From: Luteococcus peritonei
GTDB lineage: Bacteria > Actinomycetota > Actinomycetes > Propionibacteriales > Propionibacteriaceae
DNA: 64,000 bases
NCBI RefSeq assembly: GCF_039526385.1
Contig: NZ_BAAAIX010000027.1
Span: forward strand, 62,001 to 126,000
Reading direction: 5' to 3'
The notes beneath the pieces were generated by a model. That model did not search any database. It was not told where the DNA came from and saw only the letters and a list, made by a program, of their open reading frames with translations. Below, piece after piece: positions 17,964 to 26,817 of this stretch; the first letter of the stretch is position 1, and each line of letters begins with the position of its first letter. Position numbers and translations under genes: made by a program.

Positions 17964-19970
17964 CTACTGGCCCACCATCCGCCAGGCCGACGGGTCATCG
18001 GCCTCGTAGCGCTGTTCGGCCTCCTGGGAGGAGCGCAGCTGGTAGGGCACGGAGATGGTCATCACGCCCGGCATGAAGTGCAGCCGGGTGCGGATCACCA
18101 GCGCGGTCTGGTTGTGCAGCAGCTGCTCCCACCAGTGGCCCACGACGTACTCCGGGATGTAGACGCTGACCACGTCGCGCGGGTTGTCGGTACGAATCCG
18201 GCGCACGTGCTCGATGAAGGGTCCCGTCACCTCCCGGTAGGGCGAGGCGATCACCTTCAGCGGCACGTCCACCTGGTTGTCGTCCCAGACCTCCAGCAGG
18301 GCCCGGGTCTGTTCGTCGTCGACGGCCACGGTCACCGCCTCCAGGCTGGAGGGTCGGGTGGCCTTGGCGAAGGCGAGTGCGCGCATGGTCGGCTTGTTGA
18401 CCTGCCCGACGAAGAGCACGGCCCGTACCCGGCTGGGCAGGGCGCGGTCCGACGGCCCGCTGAGCGCGACCTCCTTGGCCACCCGCGCGTAGTGGCGGTG
18501 GATCGCCTTCATCACCAGGAAGGTCACCACCATGGCGATGATCGCCAGATAGGCGCCGTGCAGCAGCTTGCTGGCCAGCACCACCAGCAGCACGATGCCG
18601 GTGAGGGTGAGCCCGACGGCATTGATCAGCCGTGAGCGCTGCATCCGTTGCCGCGCCGGCGCGCTGGTCTCGGTGCGCAGCGCGCGGGTCCAGTGGCGCA
18701 GCATGCCGAACTGGCTCACGGTGAAGCTGACGAAGACGCCCACCACGTAGAGCTGGATCAGGGCGGTGACCGAGGCGTTGAAGATGAGCACCAGGGCGAC
18801 GGCCGCGAAGGCCAGCGAGATGATGCCGTTGGAATAGGCCAGCCGGTCGCCGCGGGTGTGCAGCTGGCGCGGCAGGTAGCCGTCGCGGGCCAGGATCGAG
18901 CCGAGCGTCGGGAAGCCGTTGAAGGCGGTGTTGGCGGCCAGGAAGAGGATCAGCATGGTGAGCAGCACCACCAGGTAGAAGCCCGGCAGGAAGCTGTCCT
19001 GGAAGACCACGCGGGCCAGCTGGCCCACCACCGTGGTGGCCTCGTGGTGCACCTCCGTGCCGTCCGGCTTCACGAACCAGGCACCACCGCGCACGTCGAG
19101 CATGTGCACCCGGGTGAGGTTGGCCAGCGTGATGATGCCACCCAGCATGGTGATCGCGATCAGACCCAGCAGGCCCAGCGTGGTGGCGGCATTGCGGCTC
19201 TTCGGCTTGCGGAAGGCAGGGACGCCGTTGCTGATCGCCTCGACGCCGGTCAGCGCCGCGCAACCCGAGGAGAAGGCGCGCGCCAGCAGCGCCACCATCA
19301 GCAGGCCGGTGAAGTTCTGGGCGTAGGGGGCACTGGAGTGCACCACCCAGTCCGCGGTCTCGGCGCGCAGCTCGTGGCCCAGCACCAGGATCCGGAACAG
19401 CCCCCACAGCGTCATCCCGATGATGGCCACCATGAACAGGTAGGTGGGGACGGCGAAGGCGGTGCCCGACTCCCGCACACCGCGCAGGTTCATGGCCATC
19501 AGCAGCAGGATCACCAGCGCCGCCACCGGGCCCTCGTGGCCGGCCAGGAAGGGCAGCATCGCCTCGGCATTCTGCACGCCCGAGGAGACCGAGACCGCCA
19601 CGGTGAGCACGTAGTCCACCAACAGGGCGCTGGCCACCACGAGCCCGGCGGTGGGGCCGATGTTGACCGTGGCCACCTCGTAGTCGCCTCCGCCGGAGGG
19701 GTAGGCGTGCACCGTCTGGCGGTAGCTCAGCACCACCACGGCCATCACCACGGCCACCAGCAGGCCGATCCACCAGCTGAAGGCGAAGCCCGCCATGCCG
19801 GCCAGCGACAGGGTCAGCAGGATCTCGTCGGGCGCATAGGCCACCGAGCTCAGGGCGTCGGAGGCGAAGACCGGCAGGGCGATGCGCTTGGGCAGCAGGG
19901 TCTCCCCCAGCTGGGTGCTGGCCAGCTTGCGGCCCACCAGCATCCGCTTCACGGCATGCGAAAAACTCAC
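17964..19970 (-). CDS. APC-superfamily permease, possibly a KimA-type potassium importer
   Basis: The protein has 668 residues. About twelve membrane helices are followed by a long soluble C-terminal domain from about residue 480. PVFASDALSSVAYAPDEILL and PSGGGDYEVATVNIGP are the conserved helix 1 and 3 motifs of this subgroup. The divergent neighbours are two TrkA-type K+ gating proteins, so K+ uptake (as for Bacillus KimA/YdaO) is my inference. Amino-acid transport cannot be excluded. TATTGT lies six bases before the GTG at 19970 and no ribosome site is visible, suggesting a leaderless start. The open frame extends far upstream through the trkA genes, which I reject. Confidence 0.85.
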   Translation of the reverse strand: MSFSHAVKRMLVGRKLASTQLGETLLPKRIALPVFASDALSSVAYAPDEILLTLSLAGMAGFAFSWWIGLLVAVVMAVVVLSYRQTVHAYPSGGGDYEVATVNIGPTAGLVVASALLVDYVLTVAVSVSSGVQNAEAMLPFLAGHEGPVAALVILLLMAMNLRGVRESGTAFAVPTYLFMVAIIGMTLWGLFRILVLGHELRAETADWVVHSSAPYAQNFTGLLMVALLARAFSSGCAALTGVEAISNGVPAFRKPKSRNAATTLGLLGLIAITMLGGIITLANLTRVHMLDVRGGAWFVKPDGTEVHHEATTVVGQLARVVFQDSFLPGFYLVVLLTMLILFLAANTAFNGFPTLGSILARDGYLPRQLHTRGDRLAYSNGIISLAFAAVALVLIFNASVTALIQLYVVGVFVSFTVSQFGMLRHWTRALRTETSAPARQRMQRSRLINAVGLTLTGIVLLVVLASKLLHGAYLAIIAMVVTFLVMKAIHRHYARVAKEVALSGPSDRALPSRVRAVLFVGQVNKPTMRALAFAKATRPSSLEAVTVAVDDEQTRALLEVWDDNQVDVPLKVIASPYREVTGPFIEHVRRIRTDNPRDVVSVYIPEYVVGHWWEQLLHNQTALVIRTRLHFMPGVMTISVPYQLRSSQEAEQRYEADDPSAWRMVGQ

Positions 19971-20093
19971 GCGCCGACAATAGACCTGTCCAGCCCGGCC
20001 CCCGGCACCCGGTGCCGCGCGGGTGCGGCCGCGGCCGTGCGATAGCGTTTCGCCAGCGGGCAGCAGGGTCCGCAGTGCGCACCAGGAGGAACA

Positions 20094-20756
20094 GTGCACA
20101 TCGTGATCATGGGCTGCGGCCGTGTCGGCTCCAGCCTGGCGCGCAGCCTGGAGAAGCGGGGCCACAGCGTCAGCGTGATCGACTCCAATGTCGACGCCTT
20201 CCGCCGCCTCGGCCCCGACTTCACCGGACGCACCGTCAAGGGCGTCGGCTTCGACCGCGAGGTGCTCGAGAAGGCCGGCATCCATGAGGCCGACGGCTTC
20301 GCCGCGGTCTCCAGCGGCGACAACTCCAACATCCTGGCTGCCCGTGTGGTGCGTGAGGAGTTCGGGGTGCTCAACGTGGTGGCCCGGATCTACGACCAGG
20401 GCCGCGCCGAGGTCTACGAGCGGCTCGGCATCCCCACCGTGGCCACCGTGCGCTGGGCGGCCAACCAGGTGCTGCGCGGGCTGCTGCCGGAGGGCTCCGA
20501 GCCGGTCTGGCGTGATCCCTCGGGGCAGGCCCGCCTGGTCCAGGTGCATGCCCACGAGGACTGGGTGGGTCACACGGTGGGCCAGATCGGCCGTGCCGTG
20601 CGCACCCCGCTGCCCTTCATCGTGCGCTTCGGCACCGGCCTGGTGCCCACCGAGGAGACCATCCTGCAGGAGGGCGACCTGCTCTACGCGGCCGTCGAGC
20701 TGGACCGTACCGACGAGGTGGAGCAGATCCTCGCCGAGCCCCCCACCCGGCACTGA
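20094..20756 (+). CDS. trkA: TrkA-type K+ uptake regulatory protein (first copy)
   Basis: The protein has 220 residues: an RCK_N Rossmann domain with MGCGRVGSSLA (6-16) and the ribose-binding Asp in VIDSN, then an RCK_C domain from about 140 (VHAHEDWVGHTV). It binds NAD(H)/ATP and gates a potassium channel or transporter. AGGAGG stands five bases before the GTG. It corresponds in position to ceoB of mycobacteria. It is 21 bases from the second copy and divergent from the APC permease. Confidence 0.92.
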   Translation: MHIVIMGCGRVGSSLARSLEKRGHSVSVIDSNVDAFRRLGPDFTGRTVKGVGFDREVLEKAGIHEADGFAAVSSGDNSNILAARVVREEFGVLNVVARIYDQGRAEVYERLGIPTVATVRWAANQVLRGLLPEGSEPVWRDPSGQARLVQVHAHEDWVGHTVGQIGRAVRTPLPFIVRFGTGLVPTEETILQEGDLLYAAVELDRTDEVEQILAEPPTRH

Positions 20757-20777
20757 CCGGCAACCCAGGAGAGACAG

Positions 20778-21440
20778 ATGCGCGTCGTCATCGCCGGAGC
20801 AGGCAACGTGGGCCGCTCCATCGCCCGCGAGCTGATCGCCAACGGACACCAGGTGCTGCTGGTGGACCGTGACCCCAAGGCCATCAAGCCGGACTCGGTG
20901 CCGCAGGCGGAATGGCTGCTGGCCGACGCCTGCGAGATGGACACCCTCACCGAGGCCCGGCTGGACACCTGTGACGTCTGCATCGCCGCCACCGGTGACG
21001 ACAAGGCCAACCTGGTGCACTCGCTGCTGGCCAAGACGGAGTTTGGCGTGCCGCGCACCGTGGGACGGGTGAACCATCCGGGCAACGAGTGGATGTTCGA
21101 CGAGGTCTGGGGTGTCGACGTGGCCGTCTCCACGCCGCGGCTGATCTCTGCCCTGGTCGAGGAGGCCGTCAGCGTCGGCGACCTGGTGCGGATCTTCACC
21201 TTCCAGCAGGGCCAGGCGAACCTGGTGGAGATGACCCTGCCGGCCCAGAGCCCGGTGGTGGGCACCATGATCCGCGACATCTCTTGGCCCGGTGACTGCG
21301 TGCTGGTGGCGATCATCCGCGACGGCCGGGCGATGGCCCCGCAGGGCGAGGGAGCTCTGGAGGGTGGTGACGAGCTGCTCTTCGTGGTGGCCACCGAGCA
21401 CGAGGAGGAGCTGGCGGAGCTGCTCTCCCCCCGCTTCTGA
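20778..21440 (+). CDS. trkA: TrkA-type K+ uptake regulatory protein (second copy)
   Basis: The protein has 220 residues with the same RCK_N/RCK_C layout: GAGNVGRSIA (7-16), LLVDRD, and GDDKANLVHSLLAKTEFGVPRTVGRVNHP. It is a diverged paralogue of the preceding gene and probably forms a hetero-assembly with it. It corresponds to mycobacterial ceoC. GGAGAGA precedes the ATG. Confidence 0.92.
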   Translation: MRVVIAGAGNVGRSIARELIANGHQVLLVDRDPKAIKPDSVPQAEWLLADACEMDTLTEARLDTCDVCIAATGDDKANLVHSLLAKTEFGVPRTVGRVNHPGNEWMFDEVWGVDVAVSTPRLISALVEEAVSVGDLVRIFTFQQGQANLVEMTLPAQSPVVGTMIRDISWPGDCVLVAIIRDGRAMAPQGEGALEGGDELLFVVATEHEEELAELLSPRF

Positions 21441-21476
21441 TTCGGACGACGACCCCGCGCGCAGCGGCCTGGGGCC

Positions 21477-21875
21477 TCAGTGCCCCAGCAGGGTGTAGCG
21501 GGGGTTGTAGACGGTGCGACGACCGCGCACCATGCTGATCGGACCGTCGACCTCGAGCAGCCGGCCGGCCTCGATCCCGCGCACCAGGCGCCGCCCCATC
21601 CAGACCAGGGTCACCTCGCCGGAGCCGTCGTCCAGGATGGCCTCCAGCCAGCGGTTCACGCCCCGGGGGTTGATGGCGACCTGGGTGATGGTGCCGCGGA
21701 TCCGCACCGGACGCCGCAGCGGCGCCTGGGCGATGCACTGGCATCCTGCACGGCTGGCCTGCTCGCGCAGGCCCTCCGCCTGGATCTGTGAGTCCTCGCG
21801 GGTGAGCCGTGCCAGGGCACGGCGAAGCGGCCCGGGGCCACGCCCCGGGCCGGTGGTCACCGTCTGCGGTGCCAT
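21477..21875 (-). CDS. OB-fold nucleic-acid-binding protein
   Basis: The protein has 132 residues. A Cys-bearing helix (ASRAGCQCIAQAP) precedes a small OB-fold strand pattern (VRIRGTITQVAINPRG, LEAILDDGSGEVTLVWMG, RLLEVDGPISMVRG). Proteins of this kind sit next to DUF3710 in many actinobacteria and no precise role is known. The ATG overlaps the stop of DUF3710 by one base. Confidence 0.85.
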   Translation of the reverse strand: MAPQTVTTGPGRGPGPLRRALARLTREDSQIQAEGLREQASRAGCQCIAQAPLRRPVRIRGTITQVAINPRGVNRWLEAILDDGSGEVTLVWMGRRLVRGIEAGRLLEVDGPISMVRGRRTVYNPRYTLLGH

Positions 21876-22606
21876 CAGGCCTGGTCGTCGGCCGGCGGGA
21901 GCGGCTCGCCCTGCGCCACCAGCTCGGCGGGGATATCCATCGGGATCAGGTCGCCGGGCACGCGCGGCGAGTCGTCGCGACGCACCACCAGGTTGCGGAA
22001 GAACTCGTAGAGCACGGCGGTGGGGCCGTCGACGCCCTCGGTCATGCCGGCCTCGCCCATCACCACGGCACGCAGCAGCCAGCGGGGGCCGTGCGCGAAC
22101 CAGGTGCGTGAGACGTGGTACATCTGCTCGCCGTCCTCATTGGTGAGCGGGATGACGCGGCGGATCTCGGTGCCGAAGGGACCCTCGGCCAGCTGGGCGT
22201 CGCCCCCCTGCTCGGCGGTCATCTGGACCATCTCGCGGCGGATCTCGGGAGCCATGGAGCTGCTGGCGGGGGCGGCGAAGACGGCCACCTCCATGGCGGA
22301 GTTGCCGTGCATCACCAGAGCCGCCTGCACCTGCTGGGTGCTCTCCTCGATCTGCAGCTGGAGCTGCATGTTCTCGAAGGGGGTCATGACCAGGCTGCCG
22401 AAGTCGAGGCGCTCGACCTCGTCGGCGTCCAGGTCCACCTCGTCCAGGTCGAAGGGGCCGTCCTCGCGCCAGTCGCGCGCATCCAGCTCGTCCCAGAAGG
22501 CGTCGTCGACCTGCAGCTCGTCGGACTGCTCCTCGGTGGCCGCGCTCTGCTCGTCCTCGACGATCTCGTCGGTGCCGATCTCGTCGTCGTTGCGCTCAAG
22601 GTTCAC
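21875..22606 (-). CDS. DUF3710 family protein
   Basis: The protein has 243 residues. The acidic N-terminal third (EIGTDEIVEDEQSAATEE...) is followed by the DUF3710 domain with RLDFGSLVMTP, QVQAALVMHGNSAMEVAVFAAP and the late FFRNLVVRRDDSPRVPGDLIPM. The function is unknown. The start is a GTG nine bases after AAGGGG. It is co-directional with dut and overlaps the OB-fold gene. Confidence 0.88.
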   Translation of the reverse strand: MNLERNDDEIGTDEIVEDEQSAATEEQSDELQVDDAFWDELDARDWREDGPFDLDEVDLDADEVERLDFGSLVMTPFENMQLQLQIEESTQQVQAALVMHGNSAMEVAVFAAPASSSMAPEIRREMVQMTAEQGGDAQLAEGPFGTEIRRVIPLTNEDGEQMYHVSRTWFAHGPRWLLRAVVMGEAGMTEGVDGPTAVLYEFFRNLVVRRDDSPRVPGDLIPMDIPAELVAQGEPLPPADDQA

Positions 22607-22705
22607 GGGTCTTGTCCCCTTCGTCGGCCGCGACGACCTTCGCCGCGGGGCCAGTGGGAAGCCTACAACCAACCCCGGGGCAGGCCGGACACGGGCCGCG
22701 TCGGC

Positions 22706-23182
22706 TCACCGACCGCTGCGCCAGGCCTCCACGCCGCCGCTGGAGCCGTGCCCGCCGGTGCCTCGGCCGGTCTCGTCCAGATCCGCCACCTCCACCAGCT
22801 CGGGCAGCTCGACACGCTGCACCAGCAGCTGCGCGATCCGGTCGCCGCGGTGCAGCACCACCTCCGCGGTGGCGTCGGTGTTGAGCAGGCAGACCTTGAT
22901 CTCGCCGCGGTAGCCGGCATCCACGGTGCCCGGGGCGTTGACCACGGTCAGCCCGTGGCGGGCGGCCAGACCGGAGCGGGGGTGCACCAGGCCGACGGTG
23001 CCGTGCGGCAGCGCGACGGCGAGGCCGGTGCCCACCAGACATCGCTCCCCTGGCGCCAGCCGGACGTCCTCGGTGCACATCAGGTCGAGCCCGGCGTCGC
23101 CGGGATGCGCCCGTCGGGGCAGCGGGAGACCGGGGTCGAGACGGTGGACGCGCAGCTGGTCCACCGGTCGCTCGCCGCTCAT
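22706..23182 (-). CDS. dut: deoxyuridine 5'-triphosphate nucleotidohydrolase
   Basis: The protein has 158 residues and hydrolyses dUTP to dUMP. All five trimeric dUTPase motifs are visible: HPGDAGLDL, VHPRSGLA, VNAPGTVDAGYRGEIKV, RGDRIAQLLV, and the C-terminal P-loop-like GRGTGGHGSSGG. The ATG overlaps the stop of the DUF3093 gene (ATGA). Confidence 0.96.
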   Translation of the reverse strand: MSGERPVDQLRVHRLDPGLPLPRRAHPGDAGLDLMCTEDVRLAPGERCLVGTGLAVALPHGTVGLVHPRSGLAARHGLTVVNAPGTVDAGYRGEIKVCLLNTDATAEVVLHRGDRIAQLLVQRVELPELVEVADLDETGRGTGGHGSSGGVEAWRSGR

Positions 23183-23646
23183 CGGGGCCGCACCTGCTCC
23201 GCGACGCGGGCGAAGCGGGCGGGGTGACGGGTGCTGACCAGCCAGGCCGGGTGGGGGTCGGCCGGGTCGGCCAAGGTGATGCGCACCATCTGCTTCACGT
23301 AGGGCCTGGTGAGCAGGTAGTTGCGGGCCTCGGCGTGCGAGACCAGTGCGGCCTGCGACTGCTTGGCGTTGAGCACCTCGATCTGGCCCACCCAGGGCCA
23401 CTCGACGTGCGCCAGCCCGGCCTGGATGCCGTGCTCGTCGACGGCGACGACCGAGTGGCCGTACCCCAGCAGACCGACCGCGATCACCAGCAGGCAGACG
23501 AGCGCGGTGGCCGCACCGAACCAGATGTTCAGGTATGCCCAGACCGCCACCACCAGGGTGAGGGCCACCAGGATCGCCACCAGCCACCAGCCCAGCGGTG
23601 CGTGCAGGCGTTCACGATGTCGGACGGGGGTGCTCTGCTCGGCCAT
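23179..23646 (-). CDS. DUF3093 membrane protein
   Basis: The protein has 155 residues with two adjacent membrane helices (about 20-40 and 44-62) followed by a PH-like soluble part (HSVVAVDEHGIQAGLAHVEWPWVGQIEVL). It is a conserved actinobacterial family next to dut, with unknown function. Confidence 0.86.
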   Translation of the reverse strand: MAEQSTPVRHRERLHAPLGWWLVAILVALTLVVAVWAYLNIWFGAATALVCLLVIAVGLLGYGHSVVAVDEHGIQAGLAHVEWPWVGQIEVLNAKQSQAALVSHAEARNYLLTRPYVKQMVRITLADPADPHPAWLVSTRHPARFARVAEQVRPR

Positions 23647-23762
23647 GGGCCAAAACTACCCGGCCCGTTGTGCGCAGGGCGAACAGCGGCCTGGCCGGTG
23701 CTGCCCGCGCTCCCACCACGGCCCTACGATGGCGGTGTCAGCCCACTCACGAGGAGGCCCGC

Positions 23763-24059
23763 ATGGCCGCAGCAAGCCAGAACATCGCATTCCGTGTCTA
23801 CGCCGGGGTGCTCGGCGCGGTGACCACGATCGCCACGCAGAAGCTCGTCAAGGCCGCCTGGAAGGTGGCCACCGGCGACAACCCGCCGGACCCGAACGAT
23901 CCCGACGTCCCCGCCACCGAGGCCGCCATCTGGGCTCTGGCCAGCGGACTGGGCCTCGGCGTCAGCCAGATCGTGCTCAACCGCTTCATGGGCCGTCGCT
24001 TCGAGGCCCTGACCGGCGAGCGCCTGGACACCGCCTCGAAGAGCAAGATCAAGATCTGA
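23763..24059 (+). CDS. DUF4235 family membrane protein
   Basis: The protein has 98 residues. A GVLGAVTTIATQKLVKAAWKVATGDNPPDPNDP segment and a second hydrophobic stretch (AAIWALASGLGLGVSQIVLN) give the DUF4235 outline of a small two-helix membrane protein. The function is unknown. GAGGAGG stands before the ATG. A hairpin at 24086-24114 follows. Confidence 0.86.
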   Translation: MAAASQNIAFRVYAGVLGAVTTIATQKLVKAAWKVATGDNPPDPNDPDVPATEAAIWALASGLGLGVSQIVLNRFMGRRFEALTGERLDTASKSKIKI

Positions 24060-24085
24060 GCCGTCCGTACCGCTCGGAGACGACG

Positions 24086-24117
24086 AGAGGCCGCACCCGT
24101 GGGGTGCGGCCTCTTGT
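24086..24117. terminator. bidirectional terminator
   Basis: AGAGGCCGCACCC (24086-24098) pairs with GGGTGCGGCCTCT (24102-24114) between two convergent genes. A TTGT stretch follows on the plus strand. Confidence 0.85.
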
Positions 24118-24153
24118 CTCGTCCAGGCGCCATGCTGGCGCGCCCGGGTGTGC

Positions 24154-24450
24154 TCAGACGCAGTCGATGCAGTAGACGAGGTTGCCCTTGCGCTCGGCCT
24201 CCTGGCTGCCCGACTTCACGAGGAAGCAGGAGGCGCAGGTGAACTCGTCGGCCTGTCGCGGGAGCACCCGGACGGTGAGCTCCTCGTGGGACAGGTCGGC
24301 GCCCGGGAGCTCGAAGCTCTCGGCAGCCTCGACCTCGTCCTCGTCGACCTTGCCCGACTGGGCGTCGTTGCGACGAGTCTTGAGCTCCTCGATGGAGTCT
24401 TCCTTCATCTCCTCGTCGGTCTTGCGAGGCGCGTCGTAGTCAGTCGCCAT
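24154..24450 (-). CDS. DUF4193 zinc-ribbon-like protein
   Basis: The protein has 98 residues. A very acidic/charged N-terminal half ends in a two-CxxC module (FTCASCFLVK and YCIDC at the C terminus), as expected for the actinobacterial DUF4193 family and suggesting one zinc ion. Homologues are abundant and often essential in mycobacteria, with unknown function. GGAGGAC lies seven bases before the ATG. The 248 bases upstream (24451-24698) carry no gene and presumably its promoter, where I could not identify boxes with confidence. Confidence 0.9.
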   Translation of the reverse strand: MATDYDAPRKTDEEMKEDSIEELKTRRNDAQSGKVDEDEVEAAESFELPGADLSHEELTVRVLPRQADEFTCASCFLVKSGSQEAERKGNLVYCIDCV

Positions 24451-24698
24451 GTCTTGTCCTCCAAGTGTCGTTCCGATGGCCGGCGGCCCTGAGTCTGGTG
24501 GTCCTGCGTGGTGCCCTGGTGCTCGGTGCCGTGGCCCCCGGCGTGCCCCACAACACCGTCGAGACGGCATTTGTTCCCGTGTGCAGAAACCGGCCGGCCG
24601 TCGACGGCAGGCACATGTGTACCACATGGTCGGAAGTCGGGTGCAGGCCGGTCCTGCTTTGGGCACGAGAAGGGGTCCGACCGGTCTCGTGCACCCGC

Positions 24699-26780
24699 TC
24701 AGAGAACCTCCGAACGTATGAACTCGGCTCCCTCGACGTGGGTGGCCAGGAAGGCCCGCACGGTCTCGTACCAGATGATCGCGTGCTGAGGGCTCAGCAC
24801 CCAGTGGTTCTCGTCGGGAAAGTAGAGGAACTTGTGCGGCAGCTCGGCCGGGTGGCCGTCGAAATGGTGCACCAGGGCCCACCACAGCGACAGTCCTTCG
24901 CCGATCGGCACCCGGTAGTCCTTGTCGCCGTGGACCACCAGCATCGGGGTGGTGATCCGGTCGGCGAACTGGTGGGGCGAGTTGGCCCGGATCATCTCGG
25001 GGCTGAGTTCGCGGCCCCAGAACCAGGGGGCATCGGTGGTGGGACCGAAGCTGGTGAGATTCCACAGGCTGGCATGGCTCACGATGCAGCGGAAGCGGTC
25101 GGTCTGCCCGGCCACCCAGTTGGCCATGTAGCCGCCGAAGGAGCCGCCCATCGCCACCGTGCGCTGCTCGTCGATGTCCTCTCGGGCCACCACGGCATCG
25201 GTGGCCGCCATCAGGTCGGTGTAGGGCTCCTCGCCCCAGCGTCCCCAGCCGCGCTGGATCATCTCGTGGCCGTAGCCGGTGCTCAGTGCGGGATCGGGCA
25301 GCAGCACGGCATAGCCCTGGCTCACCAGCAGCCAGGGGCACCAGCGCCAGCTCCAGGCATTCCAGGAATTGAGCGGGCCGCCGTGGATCCACAAGGCCAG
25401 GGGTGCGGGCTGCGAGGCCGATGCCTCGGCCGGGAGGGCGAGCCAGCCCGGGACGCGGGTGCCGTCGGCGGCGGTGGTCTCCACCCGTTCCAGGCGACCG
25501 GGCAGCTCCGGGTACTCCACCGGCGCGGACAGCTCGACGGTCTCGCCCGAGGCGGTGTCGATCCGCACGATGCTGCCGGGATCGTCCCAGGCGCTGCGCA
25601 GGGCGAACAGGAAGCGTCCGTCGCGCGACAGCTGCACACTGCTGAAGGCACCGTGGTCGGTCAGCCGACGCACCTGGCCGTCGGCCACGTCGACCGCGAA
25701 GACCGGGTGCTCGCCGTCCTCGTCGGCGCTCACGTAGAGCGTGCTGGTGTCCGGGCTGAAGGCCAGTGGGTGGCCCCAGCGCTTCCAGTCGGGCGCCAGG
25801 TCGCGGTGCTCGCCGGTGGTCAGGTCCAGCAGGTGCAGGAAGGCGTGCGGGGCCTCGCTGGGGGTGGAGGGGACGGAGCGCACACAGGCCAGCAGCTGGT
25901 CGTCATCGCTGAGCACCGCACCCTCGTACTCACCCTCCTGGTCGTCGGCCATCAGGTGGGTGAGCCGGCCGTCGGCCAGGTCGAGGCGCACCAGGCTGTC
26001 GCGCCGGTCGCCGCGCGGCAGGTCCTGCGCCCAGCCGGTGACCAGGAAGTCGCCGGCGGAGCTCAGGGTGGCACCGTCGTCGAGACCCCGGCCCAGGTCC
26101 TCGTGGACCAGGCGCAGGTCATCGGCGGTGAGCTCGGGCTCGCTGTCGGCATCCAGGTCGGCCGCCAGGAAGCGGGTGGTCTCACTGCCCAGGTCGTGGT
26201 CCCAGTAGCGCACCCCGACGCCCTCGTGGAGGATGGCCTCCACCTTGCGGCTGCGGCGCTGCTTGGCCCGACGGGCGTCCTCGGCGAGGTCGTCGATCCC
26301 GGCGCGCATGCCGATGCTGCACACCATCCGGTCGGTCCCACGGGCCGCCAGCACGCCCTGGAAACCGCCGGTGCGTCGCGCGAGAACATAGGCCTCACCG
26401 CCCTGGGCGGGCAGGCACCACACGGCGCCGTCCTGGTCGCTGGACTCCTCGTCCTGCTTGGGCACGGGCCGCCGGGAGGTGAAGACCACCGAGCCGTCAC
26501 GCAGGAAGGCGGCGACGGTCTCCCCCTCCACGCCCCGGGTGAGCCGCCGCGGTCGCCGCTCGCCGGTGGGGTCGACGCTCCACAGCGCCGTGGTGTAGGC
26601 CGTGCGGTCGACGTCGAGGGTCTGCACCCCGGCGAGCAGCCGGTCGCCCGCGGGAGACAGGTGCAGGCTCACCAGACGGGGCAGGGCGACGTAGGCCCGC
26701 AGGTCCTGCCAGGGCGATCCCAGCTCTGGCTCCGCCCGGTTCTCGCGGTTCTGGTCCAGGTCGGCAGGTGCGGTGGTCAT
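24699..26780 (-). CDS. S9 family peptidase (acylaminoacyl-peptidase-like)
   Basis: The protein has 693 residues. A WD/beta-propeller-like N-terminal part (to about 420) is followed by an alpha/beta-hydrolase domain. The catalytic triad is S547 (GGSFGGY), D621 (GDKDYRVP) and H659 (ENHW), and the oxyanion motif is WIHGGP. No signal peptide is present, so it is cytosolic and probably cleaves peptides with blocked N termini. AGAGGA precedes the ATG at 26780. It follows hemH on the same strand after 37 bases. A second S9 protein lies at 38620. Confidence 0.92.
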   Translation of the reverse strand: MTTAPADLDQNRENRAEPELGSPWQDLRAYVALPRLVSLHLSPAGDRLLAGVQTLDVDRTAYTTALWSVDPTGERRPRRLTRGVEGETVAAFLRDGSVVFTSRRPVPKQDEESSDQDGAVWCLPAQGGEAYVLARRTGGFQGVLAARGTDRMVCSIGMRAGIDDLAEDARRAKQRRSRKVEAILHEGVGVRYWDHDLGSETTRFLAADLDADSEPELTADDLRLVHEDLGRGLDDGATLSSAGDFLVTGWAQDLPRGDRRDSLVRLDLADGRLTHLMADDQEGEYEGAVLSDDDQLLACVRSVPSTPSEAPHAFLHLLDLTTGEHRDLAPDWKRWGHPLAFSPDTSTLYVSADEDGEHPVFAVDVADGQVRRLTDHGAFSSVQLSRDGRFLFALRSAWDDPGSIVRIDTASGETVELSAPVEYPELPGRLERVETTAADGTRVPGWLALPAEASASQPAPLALWIHGGPLNSWNAWSWRWCPWLLVSQGYAVLLPDPALSTGYGHEMIQRGWGRWGEEPYTDLMAATDAVVAREDIDEQRTVAMGGSFGGYMANWVAGQTDRFRCIVSHASLWNLTSFGPTTDAPWFWGRELSPEMIRANSPHQFADRITTPMLVVHGDKDYRVPIGEGLSLWWALVHHFDGHPAELPHKFLYFPDENHWVLSPQHAIIWYETVRAFLATHVEGAEFIRSEVL

Positions 26781-26817
26781 GGCTTCCTCTCGTACGGCGG
26801 GGCGGGGTTTGGCCGGG

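Noticed and set aside
19971..21401. Upstream extension of the permease frame on the minus strand
   Set aside because: It runs antisense through both trkA genes and has no family similarity. The GTG at 19970 fits the permease N terminus.
24451..24698. Search for an operator before the DUF4193 gene
   Set aside because: Short dyads such as ACATGT occur, but none is long or well placed enough to support a claim.
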